64,000 nucleotides of DNA from Tamlana sp. I1 (GTDB taxonomy: Bacteria; Bacteroidota; Bacteroidia; Flavobacteriales; Flavobacteriaceae). A program made the position numbers and the translations under genes. This document shows positions 42,891 to 52,391 of the stretch, one piece after another. Positions within the stretch are counted from its first letter, which is position 1. Each line of letters begins with the position of its first letter. Where the stretch lies: the NCBI RefSeq assembly GCF_015355625.1, contig NZ_JACLAF010000004.1, positions 62,001 to 126,000 on the forward strand. The letters run 5' to 3'. Below the pieces are notes generated by a model, which saw only the letters and a program-made list of their open reading frames with translations, had not been told where the DNA came from and did not search any database.

Positions 42891-45293
42891 ATGGCAAAAA
42901 TCAAACACAACAATTTTTTAGACACCGTAAATGAGGTGTTCACAGACGCAAAACAAAAAGGAATCATGCACTTATACGCAGAAGGTGATGATTTTTCAGG
43001 AAGAACAATCGGCGTAAATAATCGGAAACTCTTTCATTTTGGAACCACGGGTTATCTGGGTTTAGAGCAAGATGAACGCCTAAAGGCATCAGCTATAGAA
43101 GCCATTTCAAAATATGGCACCCAATTCCCTTTATCGAAATCTTATATTTCAAATCCATTATACAGAGCATTAGAGCAGCACATCACAGAAATGTATCAAG
43201 CTCCAATTATCATCACAAAGAACAGCACCTTGGGACATATGGGGGTGATACCAAATGCAGTAAGTGATGAAGATGCTATCATATTAGATCATCAAGTACA
43301 TTGGAGTGTGCAAAGTGCAGCTAAAGTTTTAAAAAACAGAAGTGTTCCAATTGACATGATTCGACATAATGATTTGAATATGTTAGAAGACAAAATAAAA
43401 AGACTAACAGATAAAAAAAAGAAAATTTGGTATATGGCTGATGGCATCTATTCTATGTATGGTGATTTTGCTCCTTTAAAAGACTTGAAAGCCCTGAGTT
43501 TAAAATACCCACAATTACATTTATATATAGATGATGTTCATGGTATGAGTTGGACAGGCAAAAACGGTACAGGTTATGCCTTAGGAGAACTAGGAGAAGT
43601 AGCAGAAAACACTTTGTTATTTGGAACGTTGAGTAAGACTTTCGGAGCTAGTGGAGCCGTATTGGTATGTTCAAATAAGAAAATGTATCATGAAATAAAA
43701 ACATTCGGTGGGCCATTAACCTTTTCGGCACAGTTAGAACCCGCTTCAGTTGCAGCGGCAACGGCATCAGCAAAAATTCATTTAAGTCCAGAAATTTATG
43801 AGTTACAAAAGGATTTGGGCGAACGTGTAGCCTACTTTAACGCACTTTTGGAAAAAACGGATTTACCCTTAATTGATAAAAACCATTCACCAGTATTCTT
43901 TATAGGGACAGGGATGCCAAAGACAGGCTATAACTTTGTAAATCGATTAATGCAAGAAGGATTCTATGTTAATCTTGGGATTTTTCCAGCAGTACCAGTA
44001 AAAAACACAGGGGTACGTTTAACTATATCCAGGCATAATGAAAAAGCTGAAATTAAAAGCTTAGTTGAAGCCATGGTATATCATTTTCCAAAATCTTTGG
44101 AAGAAACACAAACGAATAGAAGTCGTGTTTTTGGAGCCTTTAAATTAGAAGATCCCTCCAAAGAAATCGAAGCAGAACAACAAAATACTAACCTCACGAT
44201 AACACAAGAGGATTCCATTTTAAAAATCAATAAAGATCAGTGGAATAGTTCAGTTGGGAAACAAGGTGTTTTTGATTGGCAGGGGCTTAGGTTTCTAGAA
44301 GAAGTCTTCCGTGACAATGAAGCTAAAGAACATAATTGGACATTTAAGTACCTCGTAATTTGTGATTCCCAACAGACTCCAGTTTTAGTCACTTTCTTTA
44401 CAGTAGGATTATGGAAAGATGATATGTTAGCTAAAGTTAGCGCATCAAAAAAGATAGAAGACATCCGGAAAACGGATCCCTATTATTTGACTTCAAAAGT
44501 TTTAAGTATGGGGTGCCTGTTTACAGAAGGAAACCATATGTATTTAAATGAAGCCCACCCTGAAAAGAATCAAGCTTTAGGGATGCTTATGAAATCTATA
44601 GAAACTCTAGAGCAAGAATTTGAAGCTAAAATGGTTGTTCTTCGTGATTTTCCGAAGGGTAACTTTTTACACAACTATTTCCAAGGTCAAGGTTTTGTAC
44701 GTGTTCAAATGCCTCATACTTGTATAATTGAATTGGATCAAGAAGAAACCGTAGAAACCTATGTAGCTAAACTATCTTCAAGAAACCGAAGACATTTTAG
44801 AAAAGAAATTTTAGAATTGGAACCCAAATTGTGTATTGATGTAGTACAAACTTGTACTTCAAATCAGCTCAAGAAAATTCAGGAATTGTATCAAAACGTC
44901 CATCAAAATAATTTAGGGTTAAACACATTTTCCTTTCCAGAAAAACTTTTTAAAAGCATGTCAACGCATAACAGTTGGGAATTTATCATAATCAGTTTGA
45001 AGGAAGTGCCAGAAAACATGATAGGTGTTATGCTGTGCTATAAAAATAGCAACAAGGTTTATGTGCCAGCCTTTGTAGGTATGGACTATAGTGCTTTATC
45101 AAAATATTATACCTACAGACAACTGTTGTATCAAACGATAAAGCGGTCTATTGAGCTTAAGTTTGAAATGATAGATTTGGGAATGACCGCATCTTTCGAA
45201 AAAAGAAAATTAGGAGCTACAATAGAGCATCAGTATGCATACATTCAATCCTTAGATAATTATACTTTGGAGCTTATGGGCACATTAGAATAA
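42891..45293 (+). CDS. Bifunctional PLP-dependent alpha-oxoamine synthase-like / GNAT fusion
   Basis: The 800-aa protein joins two enzymes. Residues 1 to about 410 are a class II aminotransferase-fold enzyme like AONS or serine palmitoyltransferase: HFGTTGYLGLEQDERLKASA, YIDDVHGMSW, and the PLP lysine K249 in FGTLSKTFGASGA. Residues from about 445 to 800 are a GNAT/BioF2-like acyltransferase domain (SSRNRRHFRKEI, then FEMIDLGMTASFEKRK). Such enzymes condense an amino acid with an acyl-CoA. The product could be a lipid or a signalling ketone. It stands directly before RteC. Confidence 0.85.
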   Translation: MAKIKHNNFLDTVNEVFTDAKQKGIMHLYAEGDDFSGRTIGVNNRKLFHFGTTGYLGLEQDERLKASAIEAISKYGTQFPLSKSYISNPLYRALEQHITEMYQAPIIITKNSTLGHMGVIPNAVSDEDAIILDHQVHWSVQSAAKVLKNRSVPIDMIRHNDLNMLEDKIKRLTDKKKKIWYMADGIYSMYGDFAPLKDLKALSLKYPQLHLYIDDVHGMSWTGKNGTGYALGELGEVAENTLLFGTLSKTFGASGAVLVCSNKKMYHEIKTFGGPLTFSAQLEPASVAAATASAKIHLSPEIYELQKDLGERVAYFNALLEKTDLPLIDKNHSPVFFIGTGMPKTGYNFVNRLMQEGFYVNLGIFPAVPVKNTGVRLTISRHNEKAEIKSLVEAMVYHFPKSLEETQTNRSRVFGAFKLEDPSKEIEAEQQNTNLTITQEDSILKINKDQWNSSVGKQGVFDWQGLRFLEEVFRDNEAKEHNWTFKYLVICDSQQTPVLVTFFTVGLWKDDMLAKVSASKKIEDIRKTDPYYLTSKVLSMGCLFTEGNHMYLNEAHPEKNQALGMLMKSIETLEQEFEAKMVVLRDFPKGNFLHNYFQGQGFVRVQMPHTCIIELDQEETVETYVAKLSSRNRRHFRKEILELEPKLCIDVVQTCTSNQLKKIQELYQNVHQNNLGLNTFSFPEKLFKSMSTHNSWEFIIISLKEVPENMIGVMLCYKNSNKVYVPAFVGMDYSALSKYYTYRQLLYQTIKRSIELKFEMIDLGMTASFEKRKLGATIEHQYAYIQSLDNYTLELMGTLE

Positions 45294-45325
45294 AATTTTT
45301 ATTAAGCATAGGGGATTTTATTTAG

Positions 45326-46165
45326 ATGGGGTATCAAGAACTGGTCAATGAATTTGAGACAAAATTAGATGTTTTGGAGTGTAGAAACGAGGATGTTTTA
45401 TATACTGCTGAAACAGGGATAGCGCATACGGAGCGTTGTATCAAACAGCTTCGTAAGCGCGTGCTAAAACATGGATTTAGTTCCATGGAGGAGGAAATAC
45501 ATTTTTTTAAGCATATAAAGCCCCAAATACTTAGTAAGCTTATCTATTATGTCAAGTTATATCATATTGAAAGTAAACGCCCAAGAAGTAGTTCGAAATT
45601 TCAGGTGAAATATTTAAACGGTCAAATTAATAAATTACAAAATTATTTTAATGACAATTTGGAGTTTTACCATTATCACCGTCGGGGAGCAACAACTCTG
45701 GACGAGCAATATTTTATAAGAGGACAATCCGATTTACGTTCTCCAACGGAGTCCTTTCATTTTTTTATAGATGAAGAGTTTTCGACATGTCAAGATTATG
45801 CTGTAGCGACCATTATGGCTTTTGATATGCTTATTGTGTATTTGCAACAAGAAATCGAAAAATTAGAAAATAACACACAAGTTGCTAAAAAATCTCTCAT
45901 GAAGCAAACACCTAAACTCTTCTGGACAGGAAGCAAAACAGAATTAATAGAATTGATTTATGCATTGCATAGCAGTGGAACCATAAACAGTGGAACAGCC
46001 GATATCAAAGAAATGGCCATTATGTTTGAACAAAGTTTTAATATAGATTTAGGTAATTACTATCATACTTTTATTGAAATACGAGCCAGGAAATGTAGCA
46101 AAACCAAGTTTTTAGACCGACTCATTGAAGTCTTAAACCAACGATTTGAAGATGCCGATGAATAA
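45326..46165 (+). CDS. rteC: RteC-family conjugation regulator
   Basis: The 279-aa protein resembles RteC: helical throughout, with SYATAT-like core EEFSTCQDYAVATIMAFDML and the C-terminal LFWTGSKTELIELIYALHSS plus IEIRARKCSKTKFLDRLIEV. In CTnDOT, RteC activates excision genes. It lies 32 bases after the PLP/GNAT gene, so both are probably one operon and coregulated. Confidence 0.85.
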   Translation: MGYQELVNEFETKLDVLECRNEDVLYTAETGIAHTERCIKQLRKRVLKHGFSSMEEEIHFFKHIKPQILSKLIYYVKLYHIESKRPRSSSKFQVKYLNGQINKLQNYFNDNLEFYHYHRRGATTLDEQYFIRGQSDLRSPTESFHFFIDEEFSTCQDYAVATIMAFDMLIVYLQQEIEKLENNTQVAKKSLMKQTPKLFWTGSKTELIELIYALHSSGTINSGTADIKEMAIMFEQSFNIDLGNYYHTFIEIRARKCSKTKFLDRLIEVLNQRFEDADE

Positions 46166-46438
46166 TCCCAAGTTGTTCCCAAGTTGGGAGAAATAAAAAC
46201 TTGCATAAATTCCTTATATGAAGCTCAAAACACATGGGCTTACCTATTAAAACCCTTTAAATGGATGCTTTTAGTATTAGAATACTGTCTTAAAAAAAAC
46301 ACCCACCTTGGGATGAACTATGGTTTAAAAAACGAATAATCAGTTCAATTTTGTTAAACGAAAGTCAAATCAATGCAAAGTCGTCATTTAAAAATGTAAA
46401 CCCTTGGCGGCTTTGTTTTTTAACAAAAACACAAAAGT
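46166..46438 (+). promoter_or_regulatory. Regulatory leader before the tra region
   Basis: TCCCAAGTTG (46166) precedes a 13-base palindrome TCCCAAGTTGGGA (46177-46189). Further on, CAAAGTCG (46376-46383) pairs with CGGCTTTG (46408-46415), and a GTTTTT/AAAAAC hairpin follows. No gene is present. These elements probably form the 5' leader and promoter of the HTH-led operon. Confidence 0.45.
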
Positions 46439-46717
46439 ATGGGCGCAACGATTATTACTACAGAAGATCTTCGAGAATTTAAACTAGAATTACTCGAAGA
46501 CATTAAACTTTTATTAGATAACAGTACTGGACAACCGGCAAAAAAATGGTTAAAGTCTCCAGAAGTCAGAACACTTCTAGGCATCTCTCCAGGAACCTTA
46601 CAAAATTTAAGAATAAACGGTACTTTGCCGTATACTAAAATTGGTGGTGTTTTGTATTATGATTATGAAGACATCAGAAAGCTTTTTGAACAAAACAGAA
46701 TTCACAATAAGTTTTAA
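46439..46717 (+). CDS. HTH (excisionase/MerR-like) DNA-binding protein
   Basis: The 92-aa protein has a C-terminal HTH_17: WLKSPEVRTLLGISPGTLQN followed by NGTLPYTKIGGVLYYDYEDI. Such small binding proteins act as excisionases or regulators in Bacteroidota elements. It starts the right-arm operon and is followed within 6 bases by the next gene. Confidence 0.87.
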   Translation: MGATIITTEDLREFKLELLEDIKLLLDNSTGQPAKKWLKSPEVRTLLGISPGTLQNLRINGTLPYTKIGGVLYYDYEDIRKLFEQNRIHNKF

Positions 46718-46723
46718 TCTGTT

Positions 46724-47263
46724 TTGGAGGATATCAATTATATTAAACATTTGAATGGTGTTTTTATGCAATTTTCTAAAGACACACGTTTAAATCCGAC
46801 ACACATTAGCCTGTATATTGCCTTATTTCAAGTTTGGAATAACAATTATTTTAAGGATGAGTTTTATATGAGTCGAGAGGAAGTTATGAGCTATGCCAAA
46901 ATAGGTTCTAAAACGACGTATCACCGCTGTATTCGTGAGTTAAGCGATTGGAGTTATTTGCTATACATGCCAACTCACAATCCATTTAAAGGTAGTCGCG
47001 TTAAGATGTTCAATTTTGGGACAAGCAATGAACAAGTGCTGGACCCATGTTGTACCAAAATCGAGACAAGCAGTGGACAAGCGTTGGTATCTATAAACAA
47101 ACAAATACAAACTATAGAAAACAAGAAAAACATAAACAAACCAGAAAATTTTAGAAATTTAAATACTAAAGATTTTAAAACAAAAGACAAACCTGCCGAA
47201 GTTGTCCCGTATCAGGACAACTTGAAGACCAGATCCGATAAAAATTACAATGAGCCTTTATGA
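46724..47263 (+). CDS. Replication/regulation-like protein with winged helix
   Basis: The 179-aa protein starts at a TTG; the conserved-looking segment INYIKHLNGVFMQFSKDTRL lies right after it, so TTG is favoured over the later ATG at 46766. The N-terminal half is a winged-helix-like region (EEVMSYAKIGSKTTYHRCIR); the C-terminal part is polar. It overlaps the AAA gene by 4 bases. A replication-initiation role is inferred from context. Confidence 0.65.
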   Translation: MEDINYIKHLNGVFMQFSKDTRLNPTHISLYIALFQVWNNNYFKDEFYMSREEVMSYAKIGSKTTYHRCIRELSDWSYLLYMPTHNPFKGSRVKMFNFGTSNEQVLDPCCTKIETSSGQALVSINKQIQTIENKKNINKPENFRNLNTKDFKTKDKPAEVVPYQDNLKTRSDKNYNEPL

Positions 47264-47922
47264 GTAAATCTAAACCACATATCATCGTCGAAGGGAGTGA
47301 GTCGTTTGTTTTAGGTGAAATTAAAGGAAACCAAATCACTTATAATTTTGAGCAAATGTTGGTTTATTTGGAATCCAAAGGAAAGTCGGTATACGGACAG
47401 AAATTTAGGTTATTTGAAGAAGACCGAGATATTCTATTCAAATTATGCAATTATGTGATCAAAGATGAAGTCAACTGTAAAAAGTTGGGTTTGGATTTAA
47501 ACAAGGGAATCCTTTTATCGGGACCGGTAGGCTGCGGCAAAACCAGTTTGATGCAATTGTTGAGATATGTGGTTCCGCATCAAAAAGCCTACAAGATAAT
47601 TCCAGCTCGAAATATAGTTTTCGGATTCAATCATCTAGGCTATAAAACGATAGAAGACTATGGTAACGGAAATTATTTTTGTTTTGATGATTTGGGTGTA
47701 GAACCCATTGGGAGACACTATGGCAAAGACTGTAATGTTATGGGAGAAATCATTCTCTCGCGTTATGATCTGTTTATTTCAACCAAGTTAAAAACTCATG
47801 TAACCACAAATTTGAATGCTCAAGAGTTGGAAGAACGTTACGGCAAACGGGTGCGTTCGCGTATGCGCGAGGTTTTTAATTTAGTCGCTTTTGATAAGAA
47901 TACTGGAGATAAACGGAAGTAA
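47260..47922 (+). CDS. DnaC/IstB-like AAA ATPase
   Basis: The 220-aa protein has Walker A GPVGCGKTSL near residues 88-96 and Walker B YFCFDDLGVE. A C-terminal VTTNLNAQELEERYGKRVRS segment carries the sensor/arginine-finger region. DnaC-like proteins load helicases; in ICEs they aid element replication. A decayed copy of its C terminus exists at 23640-23723. Confidence 0.87.
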   Translation: MSKSKPHIIVEGSESFVLGEIKGNQITYNFEQMLVYLESKGKSVYGQKFRLFEEDRDILFKLCNYVIKDEVNCKKLGLDLNKGILLSGPVGCGKTSLMQLLRYVVPHQKAYKIIPARNIVFGFNHLGYKTIEDYGNGNYFCFDDLGVEPIGRHYGKDCNVMGEIILSRYDLFISTKLKTHVTTNLNAQELEERYGKRVRSRMREVFNLVAFDKNTGDKRK

Positions 47923-47965
47923 ATCGAGGATCTTCCTTTAATAAACAATGCATTGATTTTTTAAA

Positions 47966-48610
47966 TCAACTTTTTAATAACCCCATTAAAATAGCCAAAG
48001 CCATGGCCCTGGTATTTTTACTTCTAAGGAAATAAGCTGCTTCTTTATCATGGGTAATAAAACCAATCTCCAATAGTACAGAAGTGCAAAAAGGAGCAGT
48101 GTCTCGAAGCACTTGAAAATTACTGTATTTTACACCACGATTTTTAAAACCTAAGTTGTGATTAACTTCCTTTAATAGCGATGAAGCCAGGTTCAAGGAA
48201 TAATTCCCATTCACAGAAGCCTTTTCCAAAACATAAGCTTCCATCCCGTAAGCAAAATTAAGAGCAGCATTGCAATGTAGGGATAAAAAGACATCAGCCT
48301 TTAATCTTTTGGAGAATTGACTTCTATCTTTTAATGCGATTAACGTGTCGTTGTGTCGTGTGAGGTGTATCTCAAACCGACTATCCAATACGCTTTTATT
48401 TAGCTGTACAATCTCTTTAGCCAAATTCAAAACCACATCTTTCTCTCTAACATTAAGAACACCAAGAGCACCAGGATCCATTCCACCATGACCAGGGTCA
48501 ATTACAATGATTTTTTTAGGAGCTATGATTTGACTAAAACACAGACAAGATTTTAGTATCACTAGAAGAAAAATGACGTTTTGGAGCCTGTTTTTGAAAG
48601 TTACTTTCAT
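47966..48610 (-). CDS. N-acetylmuramoyl-L-alanine amidase (Amidase_3)
   Basis: The 214-aa protein has a signal peptide and the zinc motifs IVIDPGHGGMDPGA, DVFLSLHCNAA and VLLEIGFITHDKEA. It hydrolyses the amide bond between muramic acid and the stem peptide and probably makes room for the mating apparatus. It is the only gene on the minus strand within the tra region. Confidence 0.92.
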   Translation of the reverse strand: MKVTFKNRLQNVIFLLVILKSCLCFSQIIAPKKIIVIDPGHGGMDPGALGVLNVREKDVVLNLAKEIVQLNKSVLDSRFEIHLTRHNDTLIALKDRSQFSKRLKADVFLSLHCNAALNFAYGMEAYVLEKASVNGNYSLNLASSLLKEVNHNLGFKNRGVKYSNFQVLRDTAPFCTSVLLEIGFITHDKEAAYFLRSKNTRAMALAILMGLLKS

Positions 48611-48787
48611 GATTTTTTGATTTTTTAGAAGGAAAAGTCATAAGGATTGAGGCTATTTGTTTGCAATTAAAATCAAACAGGATTAAAAAATATTATTCAC
48701 ATAAAATACTGTAAATCAATATTTTAAAAACAAATATATTGTAATTTTCATAAAGAGAAATCAGTAATAATTTAAAACCTTTTTAAC

Positions 48788-49075
48788 ATGAAAAAATCAA
48801 TGTATCTCACGTTTTTATTCGCTCTAATTTCCAAGGCATTATTTGCACAAATTGGAGGTATCGAAGATTCAGTAAATGATGTTTCGGATACCATTCGATC
48901 AATTTTCCCAATTATTTTAGGAGTCATTTTTCTTATAGGCTTCCTGTTTAATGCCGGACACTTCTTCGGAGAAAATGCCGATTTAAAAAAGGGGATTACT
49001 CGTGTGTTAGTCTTTGTCCTTATAGCAGGGGCAGTAGTGGGAATCTTTACTTACTTAATAGGGATTGTAGTTTAA
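48788..49075 (+). CDS. traE: TraE (DUF4134) conjugation pilin-like protein
   Basis: The 95-aa protein has a signal peptide (LTFLFALISKALFAQ) and two TM helices (SIFPIILGVIFLIGFLFNAG and ITRVLVFVLIAGAVVGIFTY). That is the VirB2-like pattern of CTnDOT TraE. It is the first gene of the tra operon. Confidence 0.88.
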   Translation: MKKSMYLTFLFALISKALFAQIGGIEDSVNDVSDTIRSIFPIILGVIFLIGFLFNAGHFFGENADLKKGITRVLVFVLIAGAVVGIFTYLIGIVV

Positions 49076-49087
49076 TCTATTACCACC

Positions 49088-49402
49088 ATGCTTATGAAAA
49101 CCTATGAGGTATATAAGAATATTAGAAAAAGTGCTGTTATAATGGGATTGCCCATAGCGATGTTCGCCCTGATGATGACCTTAGTTATTGTCTCCTTACT
49201 AGTCATCATTTTTTCTTTTAGTTTTTTCATAGTGGTTGGCGCCATTGTTCTAAATATCACAGTATACATCAGCCTCATCCAGTTAGTTAAGAACCCAGCC
49301 TTAATACATTTTAAAAAAGTTTTTCCTAGGACCATTAGTAATAAGAAAGTTACAGGATTAAACTATGAAAATGATTGTGTCATTGAAATCTTATCCAAAT
49401 GA
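49088..49402 (+). CDS. traF: TraF (DUF4133) VirB3-like protein
   Basis: The 104-aa protein starts YEVYKNIRKSAVIMGLPIAM and has two TM helices. It matches the small VirB3-like partner that lies between TraE and TraG in CTnDOT-type systems. It overlaps traG by 4 bases. Confidence 0.87.
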   Translation: MLMKTYEVYKNIRKSAVIMGLPIAMFALMMTLVIVSLLVIIFSFSFFIVVGAIVLNITVYISLIQLVKNPALIHFKKVFPRTISNKKVTGLNYENDCVIEILSK

Positions 49403-51798
49403 ATAAACTCAACCTATCGTCATACCATCCCATTTTAGATGTTCAAGGACATGTACTTTTTGCGAGTAATGGTCATGTGGTACTGTGTTATAAGGCCAAT
49501 CTTCCTGAAATATACAGTTTATCTGAAAAGGATTTTGAAGACCTTCATGGAACCTGGTTCCAGGCTTTTAAATCATTGCCTGTAAGCACGGTCATACATA
49601 AACAAGATATTTATGAGAAGGCTGAGTATGATGGTTCGGTACTACCAAATGAAAGCTTTTTAGAAAAAGCCACAGCAGATTATTTCAATGGCCGTCAATA
49701 CCTCAAACATGCATCCTATTTGTTTTTTGTGTTGCCACTGGGAGGCTCACTCAACGCAGCTAAGTTTATCAATCCATTTCGGAAGATAGAAAAAGGCATC
49801 CATAAGCCTTTAGATCATACAATAAAAGCATTCATTAACGCGGTAAATGATGCTGTTTCCTATATAAATAACAGCCGTAAACTGACTTTAACGCCTTTAG
49901 ATGAAAATGAAATTTTTTCACTTACGAACACGTATTTCAATGGCTTTAACACCGGTTTTGATACCGATATTCAGCTTAAAAAATCCGATATTTCTGTAGG
50001 GGAACATCATTTTGATGTACTGGCCGTAAACAGTGAGCGCTGTTTTGGAGATGTCGTACAAAGTAGTAAAACCAACGAAAAATTCACATCCGATGATTAC
50101 ACTTTTCATCAAGGATTTATAGACGGTCTAGGACTTAGTATCCATGAAAATCATATGGTTAATCAAATCATCTACTTAGATGATAAGCACAAATGGCAAA
50201 AGCATCTCGATAAAAAAATCGAAGAACTCAAGAAGAGTTCGAATTTTGGAACGCAGAATAAAGTCATTTTAAAAAAGATTGAAGCCATTACAGCAATTAT
50301 TAATGAAGATGATAGTTCTCGAATAATTCGAGGGCATTTGAATATTATATTTTGGACGGAACAAGCCCAAGATTTAAATCGAATTGCTTCCAAAATAAAG
50401 GCCGAATTTAAAGAATTGGATATCTTGCCCTACTACCCTAAAGGTGAAGAGCGCAAGCATTATTTCTTGAACTCGTATTGTTGTTTTTCATCTAATTTTT
50501 CGAATGAAGATGTCTATGTAACCGATTTAAAACACGCTCTGTGTTTATATATCAATAACAGCAATTACAAAACAGATGCCACTGGTATTATTTTTAATGA
50601 CAGGCAGCATAATATACCCGTTCTAAAAGATGTTTGGGATGAGGGTAAAAAACGCATTAAGGCCAGGAATTTTGCCATTTTTGCTCCCACAGGAGAAGGT
50701 AAGTCCTTTTTAGCCAATAATATTTTACGTCAGTATTTTGAATCTGGCGTCAGATTAGTGGTCATTGATTTAGGAGGTTCCTATTCCAAGTTTGCAAAAC
50801 TTTACCCCGATGATCATATTATTTTACGCTATGAGCAAGGAAAGAATTTAGGGATTAATCCTTTCTATAGAGCTTCAGATAAAGCACTAACTCCCGAACA
50901 TTTGGAGGATTTAGGTGTCTTTATTTTAGAACTACTGGCCTTAGGTAAAGACACCACAAAAGCAGAAGAAGTTGCTATAAAGAAAGTACTAAAATACTAT
51001 TACCTGACGGTTCACTCTAACCATTCATTAGCCAGCTTATATCAGTTTGTAGATGATAAGAAAGATTCCCTCATAGAAGAACTAAAAATACAAGAAGCCT
51101 ATTTCAATGTGTACAACTTTTTACATATTCTGTCTGAATATGTAGCAGATGGACTGTATAGTTTCTTATTTGATGTCACTGAAGCCCAGACCTATAAAAT
51201 AGAAGATAAAAGGCTGATTGTTTTTGAGTTGGATGAAGTCAAGGACAATAAAGAAATACTTTCGGTGATGTTAAAACTCATTAAGTCAGCCATACAAAGT
51301 ACCATTTGGCGGAATAAAGCAGAAAAAGGCATCATACTATTCGATGAATTCGCCAAACAGCTCAAATTTGAAAATGTACTAGAAAGTGTCGAATTCTATT
51401 ATCAAGCCATTAGAAAGCAAAACGGTGCTATAGGTGTTATTTTGCAATCCATCAATCAACTCCCCAATAATTCTACATCGGCCAGTATTTTAGAAAACAC
51501 CCAAGTTATTTACAGCCTCAATAACGAGAAAGGTTATGACGAATTAAAAAACCGATTGAACCTGTCAAGTCATGATATGAATCAATTAAGATCCATTCGT
51601 AATAATTTAACAGGAGCAAGGAAGTACACCGAAATGTTTATTAAAATAGGTAAAGAAAGTAACATTTTCAGGTTGGAAGTCCCTAGAGAAGTTTATGCAG
51701 CATACTTAACAGATGGAAAAGAAAGCGAGGCCATAATGACCTTATACGAACAAACCAACAGTATGGAAGAAGCCATTAAAATATTTATTAACTCTTAA
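49399..51798 (+). CDS. traG: TraG (VirB4-like) conjugation ATPase
   Basis: The 799-aa protein has Walker A APTGEGKSFLANNI near residue 431 and Walker B EKGIILFDEFAKQL, and an N-terminal VirB4-like region. It powers assembly of the mating channel. Length and order (E-F-G) match CTnDOT. Confidence 0.93.
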   Translation: MNKLNLSSYHPILDVQGHVLFASNGHVVLCYKANLPEIYSLSEKDFEDLHGTWFQAFKSLPVSTVIHKQDIYEKAEYDGSVLPNESFLEKATADYFNGRQYLKHASYLFFVLPLGGSLNAAKFINPFRKIEKGIHKPLDHTIKAFINAVNDAVSYINNSRKLTLTPLDENEIFSLTNTYFNGFNTGFDTDIQLKKSDISVGEHHFDVLAVNSERCFGDVVQSSKTNEKFTSDDYTFHQGFIDGLGLSIHENHMVNQIIYLDDKHKWQKHLDKKIEELKKSSNFGTQNKVILKKIEAITAIINEDDSSRIIRGHLNIIFWTEQAQDLNRIASKIKAEFKELDILPYYPKGEERKHYFLNSYCCFSSNFSNEDVYVTDLKHALCLYINNSNYKTDATGIIFNDRQHNIPVLKDVWDEGKKRIKARNFAIFAPTGEGKSFLANNILRQYFESGVRLVVIDLGGSYSKFAKLYPDDHIILRYEQGKNLGINPFYRASDKALTPEHLEDLGVFILELLALGKDTTKAEEVAIKKVLKYYYLTVHSNHSLASLYQFVDDKKDSLIEELKIQEAYFNVYNFLHILSEYVADGLYSFLFDVTEAQTYKIEDKRLIVFELDEVKDNKEILSVMLKLIKSAIQSTIWRNKAEKGIILFDEFAKQLKFENVLESVEFYYQAIRKQNGAIGVILQSINQLPNNSTSASILENTQVIYSLNNEKGYDELKNRLNLSSHDMNQLRSIRNNLTGARKYTEMFIKIGKESNIFRLEVPREVYAAYLTDGKESEAIMTLYEQTNSMEEAIKIFINS

Positions 51799-51809
51799 AA
51801 ACTAAAGTT

Positions 51810-52391
51810 ATGAAATCAAACATTAGAATTTTACTGCTTACCTTATTAGTAAGTGTATTTACTTCCCAATCACTGACGGCACAAGGTATGCCTGTTTACG
51901 ACAATACCAATTTTATCAGTTTTGCCAAGTCTTTAATTGAATCAGCCAAGCAGACCTCACAGCTCTTAAAAACGGTTCAGTTTCTAAAGACTCAAAAGGA
52001 GAATATAGAAAAAGTGAACAATGCCATTACACAGCTCAAAGCTGTTAAAGAACTCACTCAGAATAATAAACGTCTTTTTGATTTGGTACAAGACGATTTA
52101 AGAGAGATATTAAACTCACCCTATATCAAAGCGGATGAAGTCAATCGCATATCAGACTCATTTAATGCCATTATAGAAAACTCTATGGATAGCTTAGAAT
52201 ACATAGATAAAATTCTCTCTAGTGGCACCCTTAAAATGACAGATGCAGAACGCGCAGAAGTCCTCAAAGAAAAAGAAAGAGAGTCAAAAGATATGGTCGC
52301 AGAAATAGAAGCAAAGACTAGACGCTATCGCGAGATTATCGCTTTTAGAGAAATGCAAGATATCATCAATAACAGACAGACAAATTACTAA
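51810..52391 (+). CDS. VirB5/TraI-like conjugal transfer protein
   Basis: The 193-aa protein has a signal peptide (LLLTLLVSVFTSQSLTAQ) and a long coiled-coil-rich body (LKTQKENIEKVNNAITQLKA). It occupies the position between TraG and TraJ. It overlaps traJ by one base. Confidence 0.75.
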   Translation: MKSNIRILLLTLLVSVFTSQSLTAQGMPVYDNTNFISFAKSLIESAKQTSQLLKTVQFLKTQKENIEKVNNAITQLKAVKELTQNNKRLFDLVQDDLREILNSPYIKADEVNRISDSFNAIIENSMDSLEYIDKILSSGTLKMTDAERAEVLKEKERESKDMVAEIEAKTRRYREIIAFREMQDIINNRQTNY

